Part shown: positions 11,640 through 23,389 of the stretch, piece after piece | How positions within the stretch are numbered: the first letter of the stretch is position 1 | Layout: each line of letters opens with the position of its first letter | NCBI GenBank assembly: GCA_026225945.1 | Contig: JAMJFZ010001133.1 | Span: forward strand, 15,278,001-15,342,000 | DNA: 64,000 bases | Direction: 5' to 3' | Source of the DNA: Cricetomys ansorgei | Lineage: Eukaryota > Chordata > Mammalia > Rodentia > Nesomyidae | The notes under the pieces: generated by a model | Databases searched by the model: none | Seen by the model: the letters and a program-made list of their open reading frames with translations, nothing else | Told to the model about the DNA's origin: nothing | Position numbers and translations under genes: made by a program

Positions 11640-11985
11640 AATGGTGCTTCTTGATTGTCAACTTGGGGCATCACCATGGAAACAAACTTCTGGGCACATC
11701 TGTGAGGGTGTTTGTATTATGTTAACTGAAGTGGAAAGACTGATCCTAGATGTGTATAAGCCCTTCCATGGGCTGGGCTGTCAGATCAAACAAGAAGAAA
11801 GCAAGCTGAGGACTAGCATTCACTTCTTTCTGTTTCCTGAGTCAGGATACAATGTGAATCACTGCTTCATGTTCCTGCCATGCCCTCTCCTCGGTAATAG
11901 ACTGTACTCTCAACTTGTGAACACAAACTTTTCCTTTCTTAAGTTGCTTTTTGGTCAGGTATGTCATTACAACAAGAAAAGTTAG
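11640..11985 (+). mobile_element. Dispersed rodent repeat, nearly complete copy
   Basis: 'ttgattgtcaacttggggc', 'ctgggcacatctgtgagggtgtttg', 'gaaagcaagctgaggactagcattcac' and 'cttttcctttcttaagttgctttttggtcaggta'. The 132-aa open frame over it (11587-11985) is a chance reading. Confidence 0.7.
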
Positions 11986-12043
11986 GAGGTAGAATGGAAC
12001 AAGAGAAGGACAAAATGCAATATATTTTCTTTTATATGCATAG

Positions 12044-12045
<2 letters not shown>

Positions 12046-12086
<41 letters not shown>
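12046..12086. repeat. (TG)n microsatellite
   Basis: About 20 TG dinucleotides, in an L1-3'UTR-like context. Confidence 0.97.
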
Positions 12087-12087
<1 letters not shown>

Positions 12088-12089
12088 TG

Positions 12090-12295
12090 AAAACAGAGGG
12101 AAACTATTTGCAGGGAAGAAAAGTACCAGTGGGTGGAGAAGGGCTGAATATGGACAGAGTAGAGCAACATATATATATATGTGTGTGTGTGTGTATGTAT
12201 GTATGTGTATATATATATATATATATATAATATATAATTTTATATTATATTAATATATATCTATATTATTTATACAATGTCATACTAATTTTTTA
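12090..12295 (+). mobile_element. L1 3' UTR-like fragment plus TA/TG repeat
   Basis: 'gggaaactatttgcagggaagaaaagtaccagtgggtgg' is a G-rich L1 3' UTR relic. It is followed by (TA)n, (TG)n and (TA)n runs at about 12171-12260. Confidence 0.55.
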
Positions 12296-12820
12296 AAGAA
12301 TAGCAGCTTCCCCATTAGATCAGGATCAATATAAGGACAACTAGTTTTACCATTATTTTACTACTCAACATTGTACTAGAAGTTTTAGCCATTGACAAAA
12401 AAGACAACCAAACTGAAATGGAAAAGGTCCACCACAGATGACATGATCTTCTATGTAGAAAAGTCCACAGAATACCCCAAATTTTGTTGAGCTAAAAACT
12501 CAACAAAATTGCAGTTTATATTGACACAGATAAAGCTACTACATTTCTAAATTACAGACTTTTCCATTCCCCCTTTTGTTGGTTTGGAGATGGAACCCAG
12601 GCCTTGGGCACCCTAGGCAAAATGGTCTACCACTCGGCTACACCCTTAGCCTGCAGCTATGTGCCTATGTGCCAGCAATGAGCACCCCAAAATAGAAATT
12701 AGGAAAGCACTTCCATTTAAAAGACTCTAAAAGAATAAAATACCTATGAATAAATTTAGCCAAGGAGGTGAAAGATTGGTATATTAAGGGCTATGCAACA
12801 TCATCAAAAGACACTACATT
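12296..12820 (+). mobile_element. L1 ORF2 fragment split by an ID-like SINE
   Basis: 'actcaacattgtactagaagttttagcc', 'gatgacatgatcttctatgtagaaaa' and, after about 12725, 'aataaaatacctatgaataaatttagccaaggaggtgaaag' are ORF2 sequence. An antisense ID-like piece interrupts it (about 12570-12660). Confidence 0.8.
12577..12655 (-). mobile_element. ID-like SINE
   Basis: Antisense tRNA-type pattern 'atggaacccaggccttgggcaccctaggcaaaatggtctaccactcggctacaccc'. Confidence 0.6.
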
Positions 12821-12821
12821 A

Positions 12822-13010
12822 ATAGCTACCACCTACAGAGCCCCTGTGATGTGCAGGTTTTGACACATCACTTCTGATCCTCATAAGACTACCAAGAAGA
12901 TATTAACATCGCCACTTTATAGGTTAAAAAACAGAGACCCGGGCATATTAAACAGATTATAACAGTCTCATAGCTATTGCTGACTTGATACTGATTCCAA
13001 AATTTAAAAA
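12822..13010 (+). mobile_element. MIR SINE (ancient)
   Basis: 'taatagctaccacctacagagcccctgtgatgtgcaggt', 'tcctcataagactaccaagaagatattaacatcgccactttataggt' match the MIR consensus layout. Confidence 0.75.
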
Positions 13011-13994
13011 ACACCACAATGCCCACCTTCCTTCCTTCTTAAACTAAGCATTCTTTAATTCAAAGCTTCTCATAAAATGATGAAATTTTCTTGAAGCAAG
13101 CAGAATAATTAGAACTCATTTTAATCTTCCATGAGGTCAAATCACTGTAATTTATAATACTTACTAGGCACACAACTATACAGAAAAATTATATACATAG
13201 AAACACTAGAAATCAGAGAGTATGAATCAAATAGCTAAGTTCTGCACAACTGAAGTGAAATGCAGATAGGCAAAACTGTTGTAAGTCTCACTCATGTGTG
13301 AGGGTGGAGGCTGGATTGAGAAGGTGAGGAGGAGGAGAAAACAGGTATGGCAGTACATTTATATACAGTTATGACCCAGCCCTAAAGAATAACAGAAACC
13401 AGAGGAACAAGGGTAGAAATCCAAGACCGAACATAAAAGGAGACCTTAGCACTAGAAAAGGAAGTTTAGATTTCTTAAGACAAACGGTGCAAATAAAAGA
13501 TTTGATTAAAATAATGGTTTAGGCCCCTGTATTTGAAAGTGATTGTGGGCTGCCCTGCCTCTGATACTGCAGGGAGAGGATATGGAAAGCCTTTCCCCTA
13601 CTTAGAAGGGCAGCTCCTGTCCTTGACAAACTCTGGTGCTGAGCAATGTCCTCAGAGGCTTATGGAAGGGAGGTAGAAGCAGGGCTTTACCTTGAGGGGT
13701 TTTACTCTGGCCTAGTTTTGCAAGTATCCCATCAGCTCCAGTCACTTCCTCCTGTGGAAGTGACTTTCCTACCTTCCGTGCTACAGAAGAGAGGCCTCCA
13801 GAAGCTTGTGTGGTAGAAGGTACCACCATGCAAAGCTTTCTTTTAAAATAATTTGATTTCTGAGCCAGAAAGATGAATCTGCAAGTTAAAGATACTTGCC
13901 ATCAAGCCTGACAGCTTCAGTTTGATTCCTGGAACATACACAAGAGAAGAAAACCTCCATGTGAGCCATGGCATGTAAGAATGCATGTGCACAT

Positions 13995-13995
<1 letters not shown>
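13011..13995. other. Intronic sequence without recognised gene
   Basis: Mostly repeat-poor. 13560-13830 is more GC-rich, with a 75-aa minus-strand open frame of no recognisable family. A weak tRNA-SINE-like part lies just before the CA repeat at 13860-13995. Confidence 0.4.

Positions 13996-13999
<4 letters not shown>

Positions 14000-14037
<38 letters not shown>
14000..14037. repeat. (CA)n microsatellite
   Basis: About 19 CA dinucleotides. Confidence 0.97.
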
Positions 14038-14039
<2 letters not shown>

Positions 14040-14227
14040 CACAAACTAAATAAAAGAACAAATACATTTTTAGAAGATTGATTTCTTTCACTTCCATGAA
14101 AAACAATATCATTTATACCCAGAATTCAGCTATTTACAGAGCAAAGCCGTGCAAAGAAGTCATTACTCGCTGATGACAAAGTCATTCCCAGTCATCACAG
14201 TCTGTTTATATTGGACAAGCTATTTTG

Positions 14228-14352
14228 CAAGCATTTTTTTTTTTTTACCTAAAGCACTTGTTCTATTATCCTCATTCTACAGATAAATAATTTAGAATTA
14301 AGAGATATCAAATAGCTTGCCCAAAAGGGCTCCCAAACTAGCAATGGGGAGA
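14228..14352 (+). mobile_element. MIR SINE fragment
   Basis: 'tattatcctcattctacagataaataa..agcttgcccaaaagg' keeps the MIR core pattern. Confidence 0.55.
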
Positions 14353-14384
14353 AAGGTTCATTTTAAACATTCTGTTTTATTGTT

Positions 14385-14545
14385 TGTTTTTGAAATAAGA
14401 TCTTACAAGTGCAGGCTGCGTAGACTTCACCCAGGCTTGCCTTGAACTTGTTATGTAGGCAAGGATGACCTTTAAAACCTGATTTTCCTGCCTCCAGCTC
14501 CTAAGAGATGAGATTACAGGTGTGAGCCACCACACTAAGCAAACT
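14385..14545 (-). mobile_element. Old B1-like SINE
   Basis: 'tttgaaataagatcttac', 'ccaggcttgccttgaacttg', 'cctgcctccagctcctaagagatgagattacaggtgtgagccaccac' reads as an antisense B1/7SL-type element. Confidence 0.75.
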
Positions 14546-16375
14546 TTAAACTGCTTTTACTTCGACGTTCTGCTCTATTATTTCTGTTTGTCTGGAAATT
14601 TTACTGCTTCTTCTGTTTCTCTCGAGTCTCTATGAAATAGGAATTTTATTTCGTGCATCAATAAGGTAAGGCTGACAAATTGGCCAAGTGGCAGGTCTAT
14701 AGTAGTGATGATGAAAATAAAACAATCAATCTTGTCCTGCAAAAGTATCTGGAAAGGCAGGCTTTCAATTTCTTTCAGAAATGCATGGACTACCCGATAC
14801 CAAGTATTTGAAACACAGGCCTAATACATTTAGGTTTCTCAGTCTCCATGTCAATAAGCATATTAAGTAATTGCTTATACAAGGTCCTATGCTAGCTCCA
14901 AATTACCTCATCTAAACTCCTGCCTACCATGATGAAGCAGTATCTCATATGAACGAAGACAGTAGTTAAATGGTATGCTCAAAGATTATACAAAAAAAAA
15001 TAAAATAAAAACAAACAAAGCTCTTTATGGGTACCAAAAATTCCTTGAAGAGTAGAATTAGTTCTGTCTTGAACCCTTAATAAAATGCATACTGAGTAAG
15101 TACTGAATAAATACTTTAAATATTTAACTGATTCATATAGTAATATAATACTTACACCCTAGACTTGTCCCATTGCTTACCTGCCATCTCCTGAGCCTCT
15201 TTGGTCATGAACTCACCCAGCAACCACCACAGAATTAGTATGTGACTATCATAAACCACCCACAGCACATGTGGATTAGTGTTAATAATAAAGTAGTCCC
15301 CTTCCTCATGGGGAATACATTTTAAGATGCCTTGATTACCTAGAACCTTGGATAATACTGAACACTGACACTGATTGGGACATGCTTTCTGTTCCTGTCA
15401 TCCACCCACAAAGTTCAGGATGTTTCCACCCTATCTAAGCTCTTATCATGTACTAGTCTTAACTTCTGCTATTTGAGATGCAAAACTTGACAGATTTCTT
15501 TTCTCTTCACAATTTCACAGAGAAAAGATTTATTCCTGACACAAATCTCAGCAATGTCATATGATTTTCTTTTCCTTAAGTATAGAGTCCTTTCAAATTC
15601 TCACTTAAATGAAGCAGTTCTTGGCACATGCGAATTGCCAGCATCAGTATTCTGACACTGGGGCAAGCATACGCACCAAGTGTCACTTGAACCAAAGCAC
15701 TGCAATATTACAACAGCAGATAAGACAAAGATCAGGATTTCTTGAACTTTTCTCCACTTGCAAACAGTTTCACTTGAGAAATTTTTATACAACCTTGAGT
15801 ATATAAGCATATAAAATAGGTATACAATTTAAACATTTACTGAGGATAAATCATAAAGATTTATTTAAAAACAATTTTGGTTTACTAAATATACCAAAAT
15901 TTATCACTTAATAAAGATTAAAGCAAATCTGCCTAACAATGAGATGGATGTGATCATTTACTTCTACATAAAGAATTAACTCCTGTCTGAATATTTTATA
16001 TGACTAGACTTAGAGGTCTTCAATGTTTAGAGTTGACTGATACTTTGGTTTTATAATCCTCAATGCTGAGAACACTTCACAGAAACACATTGTACAAAAC
16101 ATCAAAAATATGCTTCAGGCCATTTCAGAAATTCTTAGAAAATCTCTAAAATGAAGCTTTATTTAACAATCTTTTTATGAAACACAAGTCAGTAATTCAA
16201 ACACCAATTTTTAAAGTCAAATATTGTAACACAATACAATCCAAAGATACATAGTGAAGAATGATGCAAAAAAAATGTTAAAAGTCTCAGAGTCTTCACT
16301 GGCGTGAGGCAAACAGCAGTTAAAAACTGTACCTCACTTGTACATCCACTCTTCACAACAACAAGGAAACAGAAT
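14546..16375. other. Repeat-poor intronic stretch
   Basis: AT-rich, mostly unique-looking sequence without SINEs, exon signals or long frames. The 65-69 aa open frames at 15601-15810 overlap on opposite strands and resemble nothing known. Confidence 0.5.
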
Positions 16376-16805
16376 CAGCTTACATGCTGTTCAACTGATG
16401 AAAACATAGATGGTGGAAATATGGTACATACACAATGGAACTCTACTCAGCACAAAAGAAAAATGACATCTGCAGGGAAATTAATGGAATCATAAAATAT
16501 ACTAAGTGAGGTAAGCCAAAGAAAGACAAACACTAGGTCTTCTCTTGCATATGTAGATCTTAGACTCAAATTTATAGGTAGCTATGTTTTAGCTATGGTG
16601 AGTGTCAAGAGAGACCAGGTAGCGAGAAAAGGCACATGGGGTAGGGGGAGTTGAAGGGAACCGGAAGAGTAAAACATACTTATATGAAAGTAGAGACGAG
16701 ACTACTAGGGAGGGAAGAATAGAGAAACCGAAGAAAGGTAGATTGGGGAAGAGGGTCAACCAAAACTAAGAACACATGAAAAAGTCACATAGGAACCTAC
16801 TACCT
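16376..16805 (+). mobile_element. L1 ORF2 end and 3' UTR
   Basis: 'atatggtacatacacaatggaactctactcagc', 'gccaaagaaagacaaacactaggtcttctcttgcatatg' is the ORF2 end. G-rich 3' UTR ('ggggtagggggagttgaaggga') follows. Confidence 0.85.
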
Positions 16806-16806
16806 C

Positions 16807-17059
16807 GAAAGGAAGGAAGGGAGGGAGGGAGGGAGAAAGGGAGGAAAAGAAAGAGAAAGAAAGGAAAGAAAGAAAAGGAAGGAAGGAAGGAAAGAGAGGG
16901 AGGGAGGGAGGAAGGAAGGGAAAGAAAGAGAGAAAGAGAAAGGGAGAAGAAAGAGAGAGAGGGAGGAGAGAGGGGGGAGGGAGACAGAGAGAGAAAAGGA
17001 AGGAAGGAAGGAAAGAGAAGGAAGGAAGGAAGGAAGGAAGAGAGAAAGAGAGAAAGAGA

Positions 17060-17108
<49 letters not shown>

Positions 17109-17142
17109 AAAAAAGAAAAAGAAAAAAAGGAAGAAAGAAAGA
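16807..17142. repeat. 336-nt polypurine tract (GGAA/GAAA)n
   Basis: Entirely A and G on the plus strand except one C at 16985. Units shift from GGAA/GGGA to GAGA to (GAAA)n. The 124-134 aa open frames on both strands (Lys/Glu/Arg and Ser/Phe/Leu) are readings of this tract. Confidence 0.97.
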
Positions 17143-17189
17143 TTGATTGATTTTGAATAATGATTAACACTGCTCCCAGAAGTCATAGT

Positions 17190-17965
17190 TTTTTAAATCA
17201 AAATCCCAGTGTCAGGTGTGGGATATTCTCCTATGAGTTATTGGTCAGGTAGTCCTCACAGGCTCCCAAAAAATTATAGGCTATTGTATTTGCTCTTGGA
17301 TACCTGCCACCATAGATTTTTCTTGTTTCAATACTGAACAACTGTCAAGTTGTGCTATGACATGAATGTTCTGAAGGTAACCAACTGCTTTCTAATTGGG
17401 TTTGAAGCAACTCTATACAAGGGAATACATGCCTGGCACCACAGAACTGGCCAAAAGCCTATGGGAGGTCACATGCCCTATTGGGCAACCTAAGACTGAT
17501 GTTCTGCCAAATAGACATGCACTTAAACTGCTTTCTAAATATATATGCTTATACCCATAGACTACTGCAGCTCTCACACTTGATTAGAGAAGCCTCTTGC
17601 AGAACTGGACAATGGTTAAAGCAGAGAAACATGATAGCTGAGAGCTTAGCCCGGAATGGACCATCCAAGGCCGGGGAACATCACAGAAGACAGAGTAGGA
17701 CTATGAGAAGTGAAGGATGGGGAAGAATGCAGTGGGGTACTGTCTTCTGAATACAAGGTGGCCTTACAGTCGTGAACACATAACTGCTGCAACTACCTGG
17801 GAGGACCTGGGGGTGGGGGTGGGGGGTAAAGCAAGGGAGAAAGTGAGAGAGGAAAGGATATAGACCTAGGGAAGGGGGAAACATAAGGGGAGACTGGCTA
17901 GAAAGAAGAAAGTCTGGAAAAGTGGGAGAGGATGAGAAGGTAGTAAGGGTTGAATGTAATCACAG
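17190..17965 (+). mobile_element. Lx-type L1 3' UTR
   Basis: Matches the long rodent L1 3' region by eye: 'ttggtcaggtagtcctcacaggctccc', 'gctattgtatttgctcttggatacctgcc', 'caagttgtgctatgacatgaatgttctga', 'gggggtgggggtgggggg'. It probably belongs with the L1 end at 16.4 kb, separated from it by the purine tract. Confidence 0.75.
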
Positions 17966-17980
17966 TTCAGAAGTTTGATA

Positions 17981-18155
17981 TGGGGCTGGAGCAATGGCTC
18001 AGCAGTTACAGGCATTGGCTATTCTAACTGAGGACCGGGTTCAATTCCCAACACTCACATGGCAGCTTATAACTGTCTGTGACTCCAATTCCAGGGGATC
18101 CCACACCCTCACATGCATAAATGCAGGCAAAACACCAATGCAGATAGAAAAAAAC
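17981..18155 (+). mobile_element. B2 SINE
   Basis: 'ggggctggagcaatggctcagcagtta', 'gggttcaattcccaacactcacatggcagc', 'ctccaattccaggggatcc'. Confidence 0.93.
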
Positions 18156-18162
18156 CTGATTA

Positions 18163-18328
18163 GCAGGGCAGTGGTAGTACATGCCTTTAATCTCAGCACT
18201 TGGGAGGCAGAAGCAGGCGGATCTCTGTGAGTTCGAGGACAGCCTGGTCTACAGACTGGGCCAGCCTGGCCTACAGAGTGATTTCCAGGACAGCCAGAGA
18301 TACAACAGAGAAAACCTGTCTCAAAAAA
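18163..18328 (+). mobile_element. B1 SINE with internal duplication
   Basis: B1 head to tail ('acatgcctttaatctcagcacttgggaggcag', 'gatctctgtgagttcgag', 'acctgtctcaaaa') with an extra 'cctgg.ctacaga' copy in the middle. Abuts the preceding B2. Confidence 0.92.
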
Positions 18329-18376
18329 ATTTTTTTTGATTTTGTCAAAATTTTTAATTAATTTTTTTTTTTAAAC

Positions 18377-18515
18377 TGGGAGTGGGCATGGTCACACACA
18401 TCTTTAGTCTTAGCACTCAAGAGGCAGGCAGATCTATGTGAGTTCCAGGTCAACCTGATCTGCATAGTGAGTTCCAGAACAGCCAGAGCTACATAGTGAG
18501 GCCCTGTCTCAAACA
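18377..18515 (+). mobile_element. B1 SINE
   Basis: 'tgggcatggtcacacacatctttagtcttagcactcaagaggcagg', 'acatagtgaggccctgtctcaaac'. Confidence 0.88.
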
Positions 18516-18519
18516 AACT

Positions 18520-18962
18520 GGAAATAACTCCATCTAAACTGTATGATAAACAGGGCTTGGTTGAATATACCTGTAACCCAAACATTCAAGAGGCTAAGGC
18601 AGGGATACAGCAAATTTGACACAAAACAACAACAAAAACCCATATTATAATCATCTAATGAAACCTAATGCAATCTTCACAAATAATGAGGTAGAGCCAT
18701 ACGTAGTACCAGGATTAAAACATACTGAAGATATTATCCATTTTTGTAAAATCAGTGATACAGATTACATTAGGAAGCAAAGAATTGGAAGAATGTACAC
18801 CAACAAGCAGTGCACAAAAAGGAATTTGAAAGTGTTAACTCTTAACTTAAGGATATAAAACTTTACTCACTAAACCTAACAAGTCTTCAGTACAACATTA
18901 TGGTCATTTAGTTGAAAATAATGTAAAGAAGGTAAAATGATAAACGGGAAGGGAAACAACAA
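18520..18962. other. Intronic sequence without recognised gene
   Basis: A short B1-like end may lie at 18552-18605. The rest is AT-rich, with an 80-aa plus-strand frame (18616-18858) of no recognised family. Confidence 0.35.
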
Positions 18963-19170
18963 AGGCTGAAGAGATGGTCTGCTCAGTAAAGCAGGCTTTG
19001 TTGGACAAGCATGAGGACTTCAGAGCCCAAGCACCCACGAAGTTATGTAGTACCTATAACCCTGTGCTGGGAAGGCAGAGAAAGACAGGCCCCTGGAGCC
19101 TGCGCCGGCTACTTCTAATAGGCGAGCTCTAGGTTCTGTGAGGAATCCTGTCTTGGAAAATAAGATGAAC
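18963..19170 (+). mobile_element. B4/RSINE1-type SINE
   Basis: 'ggctgaagagatggtctgctcagtaaagcaggctttgttgg', 'acaagcatgaggacttcagagcccaagcacccac', 'aaccctgtgctgggaaggcagagaaagacagg'. Confidence 0.8.
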
Positions 19171-20257
19171 AGCAGAAGGCACAGGACCCGGACCTCTGGC
19201 CCTACACAAACTTGCAACTGCATTCATATGCCACATATATACCACTGGTTTGGTGGGGAGGGTGGTTGCAGGGACAACAGAGAAAGGAAAAGTATTATCA
19301 CAAAATGATAGGAAAAGCACACAAAAACAGAATTTTTCAAACACAAAAAGGGTAAACTTTAAGAATGATCAAAGAGTTGGGAGAAATTCAGTATGCTAAA
19401 AATTGATTAGTAACAGTAAACTTGTCACCCATTACCTTTTGCACGAGCACACACACACACACACACAAATTCAGATGGAAAGTTACTGAGTTTAGGAATA
19501 AAAATCAATGACTTTTAAAATTTAAGAGTTTTCACAGTAACTGTTTTTTGTTCTTTTAAGATTACAGAACTCAATTCTGAATAGAAAAGCTTTGGCAACC
19601 GACCAGTTCTTCTTGGAACTTTTTTTTTAACCTGAGAGTTAACTTAAACTAAGGGCCTTGATATACCTATGGTCTCCGGGATCCTGACCCTTGAAGCAAT
19701 GATACAAAACTGAAAAGGTGTAATATTACAGCACAGGAAATTTGGTTTTCATCAGAATACAGAACTTAAAGTCAAGAAATAGGATCAGATCACCAACAGA
19801 GCCAAGTACAGATAAAGAAGAAGTCCAACCTTAAAGCAGCTCAAAGTTTAAGGGTTAGGGAGATCAAGTAAAGAAACTGGAAAGAATGATAAGCAAGTAT
19901 AAGAAAAACCTGGAGAAAATGTTATCTCCTGGAAGCTATGTAAAGGTGTGAGGATATTTTCCAGGAATATGGGCGATGAACTAATCAGCGTAAGTAAGGA
20001 AAAATCAGAAACTGACCACTGGAAATAGCAATCTAGAAGCCACTCATAGTCTTGATAAGAACAATAGCTTAAAGGATGAAATGAAATCAAAAGTACAGTA
20101 GTGGAGAATGACTCAAGACAATTATTCAAGAGAAAATAGAGAATGAGAAACCACATATATTGACAAATCTTTTTAAAGGGCTTTGTTTTACAGGGAAGCA
20201 AAGAAAACACAGAAGGAAAAGTGACATCAAGAGGCTTTTTTTAGAAGTGATATTCTT
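19171..20257. other. Intronic sequence without recognised gene
   Basis: A short (AC)n lies at about 19447-19467. Otherwise unique-looking and AT-rich. The 120-aa minus-strand frame at 19848-20210 is Phe/Leu/Ser-rich with no recognisable domain. Confidence 0.4.
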
Positions 20258-20365
20258 GTCCTACTGCCCAGAGTAGCTTCAAATTTCTAGGCTCAAGCAG
20301 TCCGTCACCTCAGAGCCCCATGTGGCTAGAACTGCAGGCATGCACTACTGTGCACAACTGAGAAC
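20258..20365 (-). mobile_element. Old B1/7SL-type SINE
   Basis: 'cccagagtagcttcaaatttctaggctcaagcagtcc', 'agaactgcaggcatgcactactg' in antisense. Confidence 0.6.
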
Positions 20366-21088
20366 ACGGCTATGTAACAAGAGGACAATACTCTGCTTTG
20401 TTTATTTTAAAAAGTGACCCACACAGAGCAGAGGCACTTGCCTCAGCCTTCAAAACACACACGTTTCCTTAATACAGTCATCCCATACTTAGTCTAAAGG
20501 GTGAGCAAGAGTATGACAGGATGAAGGGGACGGCACAGCCTGAGGAGCCATGGATTAGAAACAACATAGGAAGTAGGGCTGGCGAGGGAGGAGTCTGGAG
20601 GGACACTAGGAAAGCAGAAGACAGACAAGGCAGGAAATAGGACTAGAAAGCTAAGCAGTCACCAAACCTTTCTTCAAGAAGCATCAAGCACGTATCATCT
20701 TTATAACACGGATGACAGGGAAGGCATCACTATAGATTTTAGGCAGGGAAGTACTGAAAGCAAACTTCATTCAGGGCAGTAAAAGTTCGAAAGGTGCTAG
20801 ACACTCAGTTATAAAGCTTCTAAAATAAATAATAATGTTTTGAATTTGGACAATTTTAGAAGTAGTTAAAAAAAAAAAAGCACTAAATGGTAGATTCTAT
20901 GGGATCAGCACTGAAGACACAAGTTTCTAGCTTTAGCTACTTGGGCAGCACAAGTATCATCTGTGTTGGAAACTCTGGAGAGGGTATGGCTAGTGAACGA
21001 CTCTCTTTAGCTCTGGACATTTCACCTTTAGATTCCCTGTGTCACATGCAGTGAGTAAACGCAGGCAGAAAAACTGAAAACGCAGACA
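20366..21088. other. Intronic sequence without recognised gene
   Basis: Purine-leaning unique sequence with no exon or clear repeat. Confidence 0.4.
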
Positions 21089-21190
21089 TGAGCTGGGTGG
21101 GTGCACACCGGTGACCCCAGGTACTAAGGCAGGAAGACTGCCAGCCTGGACAACTTAGCAAGATATTGTCCAAAAATACATTTTTAAAAG
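21089..21190 (+). mobile_element. Old B1-like SINE
   Basis: 'gagctgggtgggtgcacaccggtgaccccaggtact', 'gccagcctggacaacttagcaagatattgtcc'. Confidence 0.65.
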
Positions 21191-21328
21191 AGGCTAAGAA
21201 TTTGGCCTCAGACTCAAGCTTCAGTAGTACAAATATGCAAAGGAAGAAGGAGGAAAGAAGAATGGGGGAAAACGAAGATATACATGAACGAAGAGCACAA
21301 GCATTAACTGGCCACTAAAGCTACATAA

Positions 21329-21508
21329 CGAGGCTGGAGAGACGGCTCAGCGGTTGAGTATGAACTGATCTTCCAGAGTGACTTCCAGAACCCACACTAT
21401 GCAGCCAGGGGACCCGCTGAGCTCTGTGGGCATCTGCACTCATGTGCACATACTTCAGACACACAGACACACACACACGCACACGAGTTTAGATAATTAA
21501 AAATTAAT
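21329..21508 (+). mobile_element. B3 SINE
   Basis: 'gaggctggagagacggctcagcggttgag', 'ccagaacccacactatgcag', CA-rich end. Confidence 0.85.
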
Positions 21509-21935
21509 TATATGAAATAACACTAATATAACCGAGGAAACAACTAAGACTCCTTAAGGAGAAACCAGTGGGAAAATACACAAGAAAAGAAATCAGGACA
21601 AATAATACCAAAGAGGTCAGAGAAAAGTCAAGAGCTACCTAATACTTCTACCAGTGTACAAACAGAAGTCACGCTGACCCGAACAAACTGCCAAAGAGCC
21701 GAAGAGCCGAAGAAATCTAACAAAGTCCCAACACATTACACCCCAGAATCTCTAAATCCAAGTATCAGAATTTACGGGAGAGCTCTCCTTGGTACCCTGA
21801 AGTAATCAGCCAATCAGAATGGAAAAGACTAAAGGGACGAAGTAAACAAGACATTTACCATTCTAGTAGAAGGCAGCTTACTATAAAGAAAATCACTACT
21901 ATATCAAGTTAGTCATACATGCTTTTGTTTCTGGG

Positions 21936-22070
21936 CTTTTCTTTTTTTAGAGACAGGGTCTTACTACGTAGCCTGAAGCTCACTGTGCAGCCCACGCTGG
22001 CCTCTAGATCCTCTTCAGTCTCCTCTCCTGAGAGCAGGAACTACAGGTGTCTACCACCACACCTGGCTTT
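21936..22070 (-). mobile_element. B1 SINE
   Basis: 'agagacagggtcttactacgtagcc', 'gagcaggaactacaggtgtctaccaccacacctggc'. Confidence 0.88.
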
Positions 22071-23070
22071 ATTTTTAATAAAACAAAAACTACTGCAATG
22101 CATAAAAAAATGAATAGGAAGATGTTTTACTTATCATTCCTGACTTCTTGATTGCCATACATCACCTCCTCATCCTTGATTTCATGTAAACCAAACTGTT
22201 AGCAGTGTAACAACCATACAGTCCTATATGACAGGGAAGCATATTTAAGTGTGGGTAATGTATAAAACTATGGTAGTAATTACGGAACATATGACCAACA
22301 CAAATAATTTATCAGTAATGGGAAGGATCATTGATGCTAAAAGGAAAAAAAATTTTAATATTTTTAAAAAGGAAAAAATAACAGATAAATTTTCATTTCT
22401 TGCTTTAAAAAAAGCTCCTTTATCATGTTTTATTCTCAGATGACTATTATGTACTAAAACTAGTTGGGAATGATGCCAAGGTGTTTGGTCCACCCATAAA
22501 GAAGAATTCCACAAGGAATTTTCTAAAAATTCAGAAGCATATTTTCAGATGAGTCCACAGAGCAAGTAGATCAGAAAGGATACTACAGAATTTTTACTTG
22601 AAATGGTAAAATTAGTAGTGTTTTCTTGGAGAAGCATGGGGTAGAGTCCCAAGGTGTTAGTCACTCAATTACGGACAACTAGTTTTGGGATTTAGCCAAA
22701 GCTAAAAAATCAGGATGCAGGCTATAGAACAACATACAGCTCTCTCAGTGACAAAGAAACAACCATGCAGGTTAGCAACTCTAGTTTGAATGAATCAGAG
22801 AAAAAAATTGAAAGAAAGGCCTGAGCAGACCAACTGAGTACAGCATCTGGGAACATCTACAACTGTTTTCTCATCTCTTGGTTCATCCCTCCTTTTTAAA
22901 TTTACTACTAAATTTTTTATTGCATTCAAAAAATTAAAATGAAAGTTATCTTGGACTCACTAATTCCAAAATACAAAGTTGGCACCACTATCATAACCTC
23001 TCTAGCTGTAGATATTAGGCTGATTTAATACAACAAACACTTTGTATTTACTACATACCTACTTTTCCCC
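22071..23070. other. Repeat-poor intronic stretch
   Basis: No exon or strong repeat match. The overlapping 64- and 89-aa frames at 22245-22514 run on opposite strands and are not recognisable. Confidence 0.4.
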
Positions 23071-23074
23071 GCTT

Positions 23075-23155
23075 CTGCAGTGCTAACGACAGGATCCAGG
23101 GCTTGACAACGCGTGAGGCACATGCATTATCCCCGAGCTACAAGCCCAGACCTCA
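23075..23155 (-). mobile_element. ID/tRNA-type SINE fragment
   Basis: 'caggatccagggcttgacaacgcgtgaggcacatgcattatccccgagctac' reads as an antisense ID-like element. Confidence 0.5.
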
Positions 23156-23195
23156 GGTCTCTATTTCTTTATTTGTTTGCATGCTTGATGGCTTA

Positions 23196-23300
23196 TTTTA
23201 GGTTTTTGAGACAGGGTCTTAACTGTGGAACCAAGGCTGGCTCCACTCAATATGTAGCCTGGGTTGTCTTTAAACGCTCAGTCCTCTTCCTCCTCCAAAA
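23196..23300 (-). mobile_element. B1 SINE fragment
   Basis: 'tttttgagacagggtcttaactgtgg..aaggctggct' antisense B1 with a diverged end. Confidence 0.7.
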
Positions 23301-23389
23301 TGCCGCAATTCATTATATTATATTATTTAATCTTAAAAGAAACATCTACTTTCTTCCTTGAATGATGCACACTACTGGGGTGGGTTTTG

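Noticed and set aside
11587..11985. 132-aa plus-strand open frame
   Set aside because: Lies over a dispersed rodent repeat seen elsewhere in the window.
16766..17186. 124-134 aa open frames (Lys/Glu/Arg and Ser/Phe/Leu)
   Set aside because: Direct translation of the purine microsatellite; present in several frames at once.
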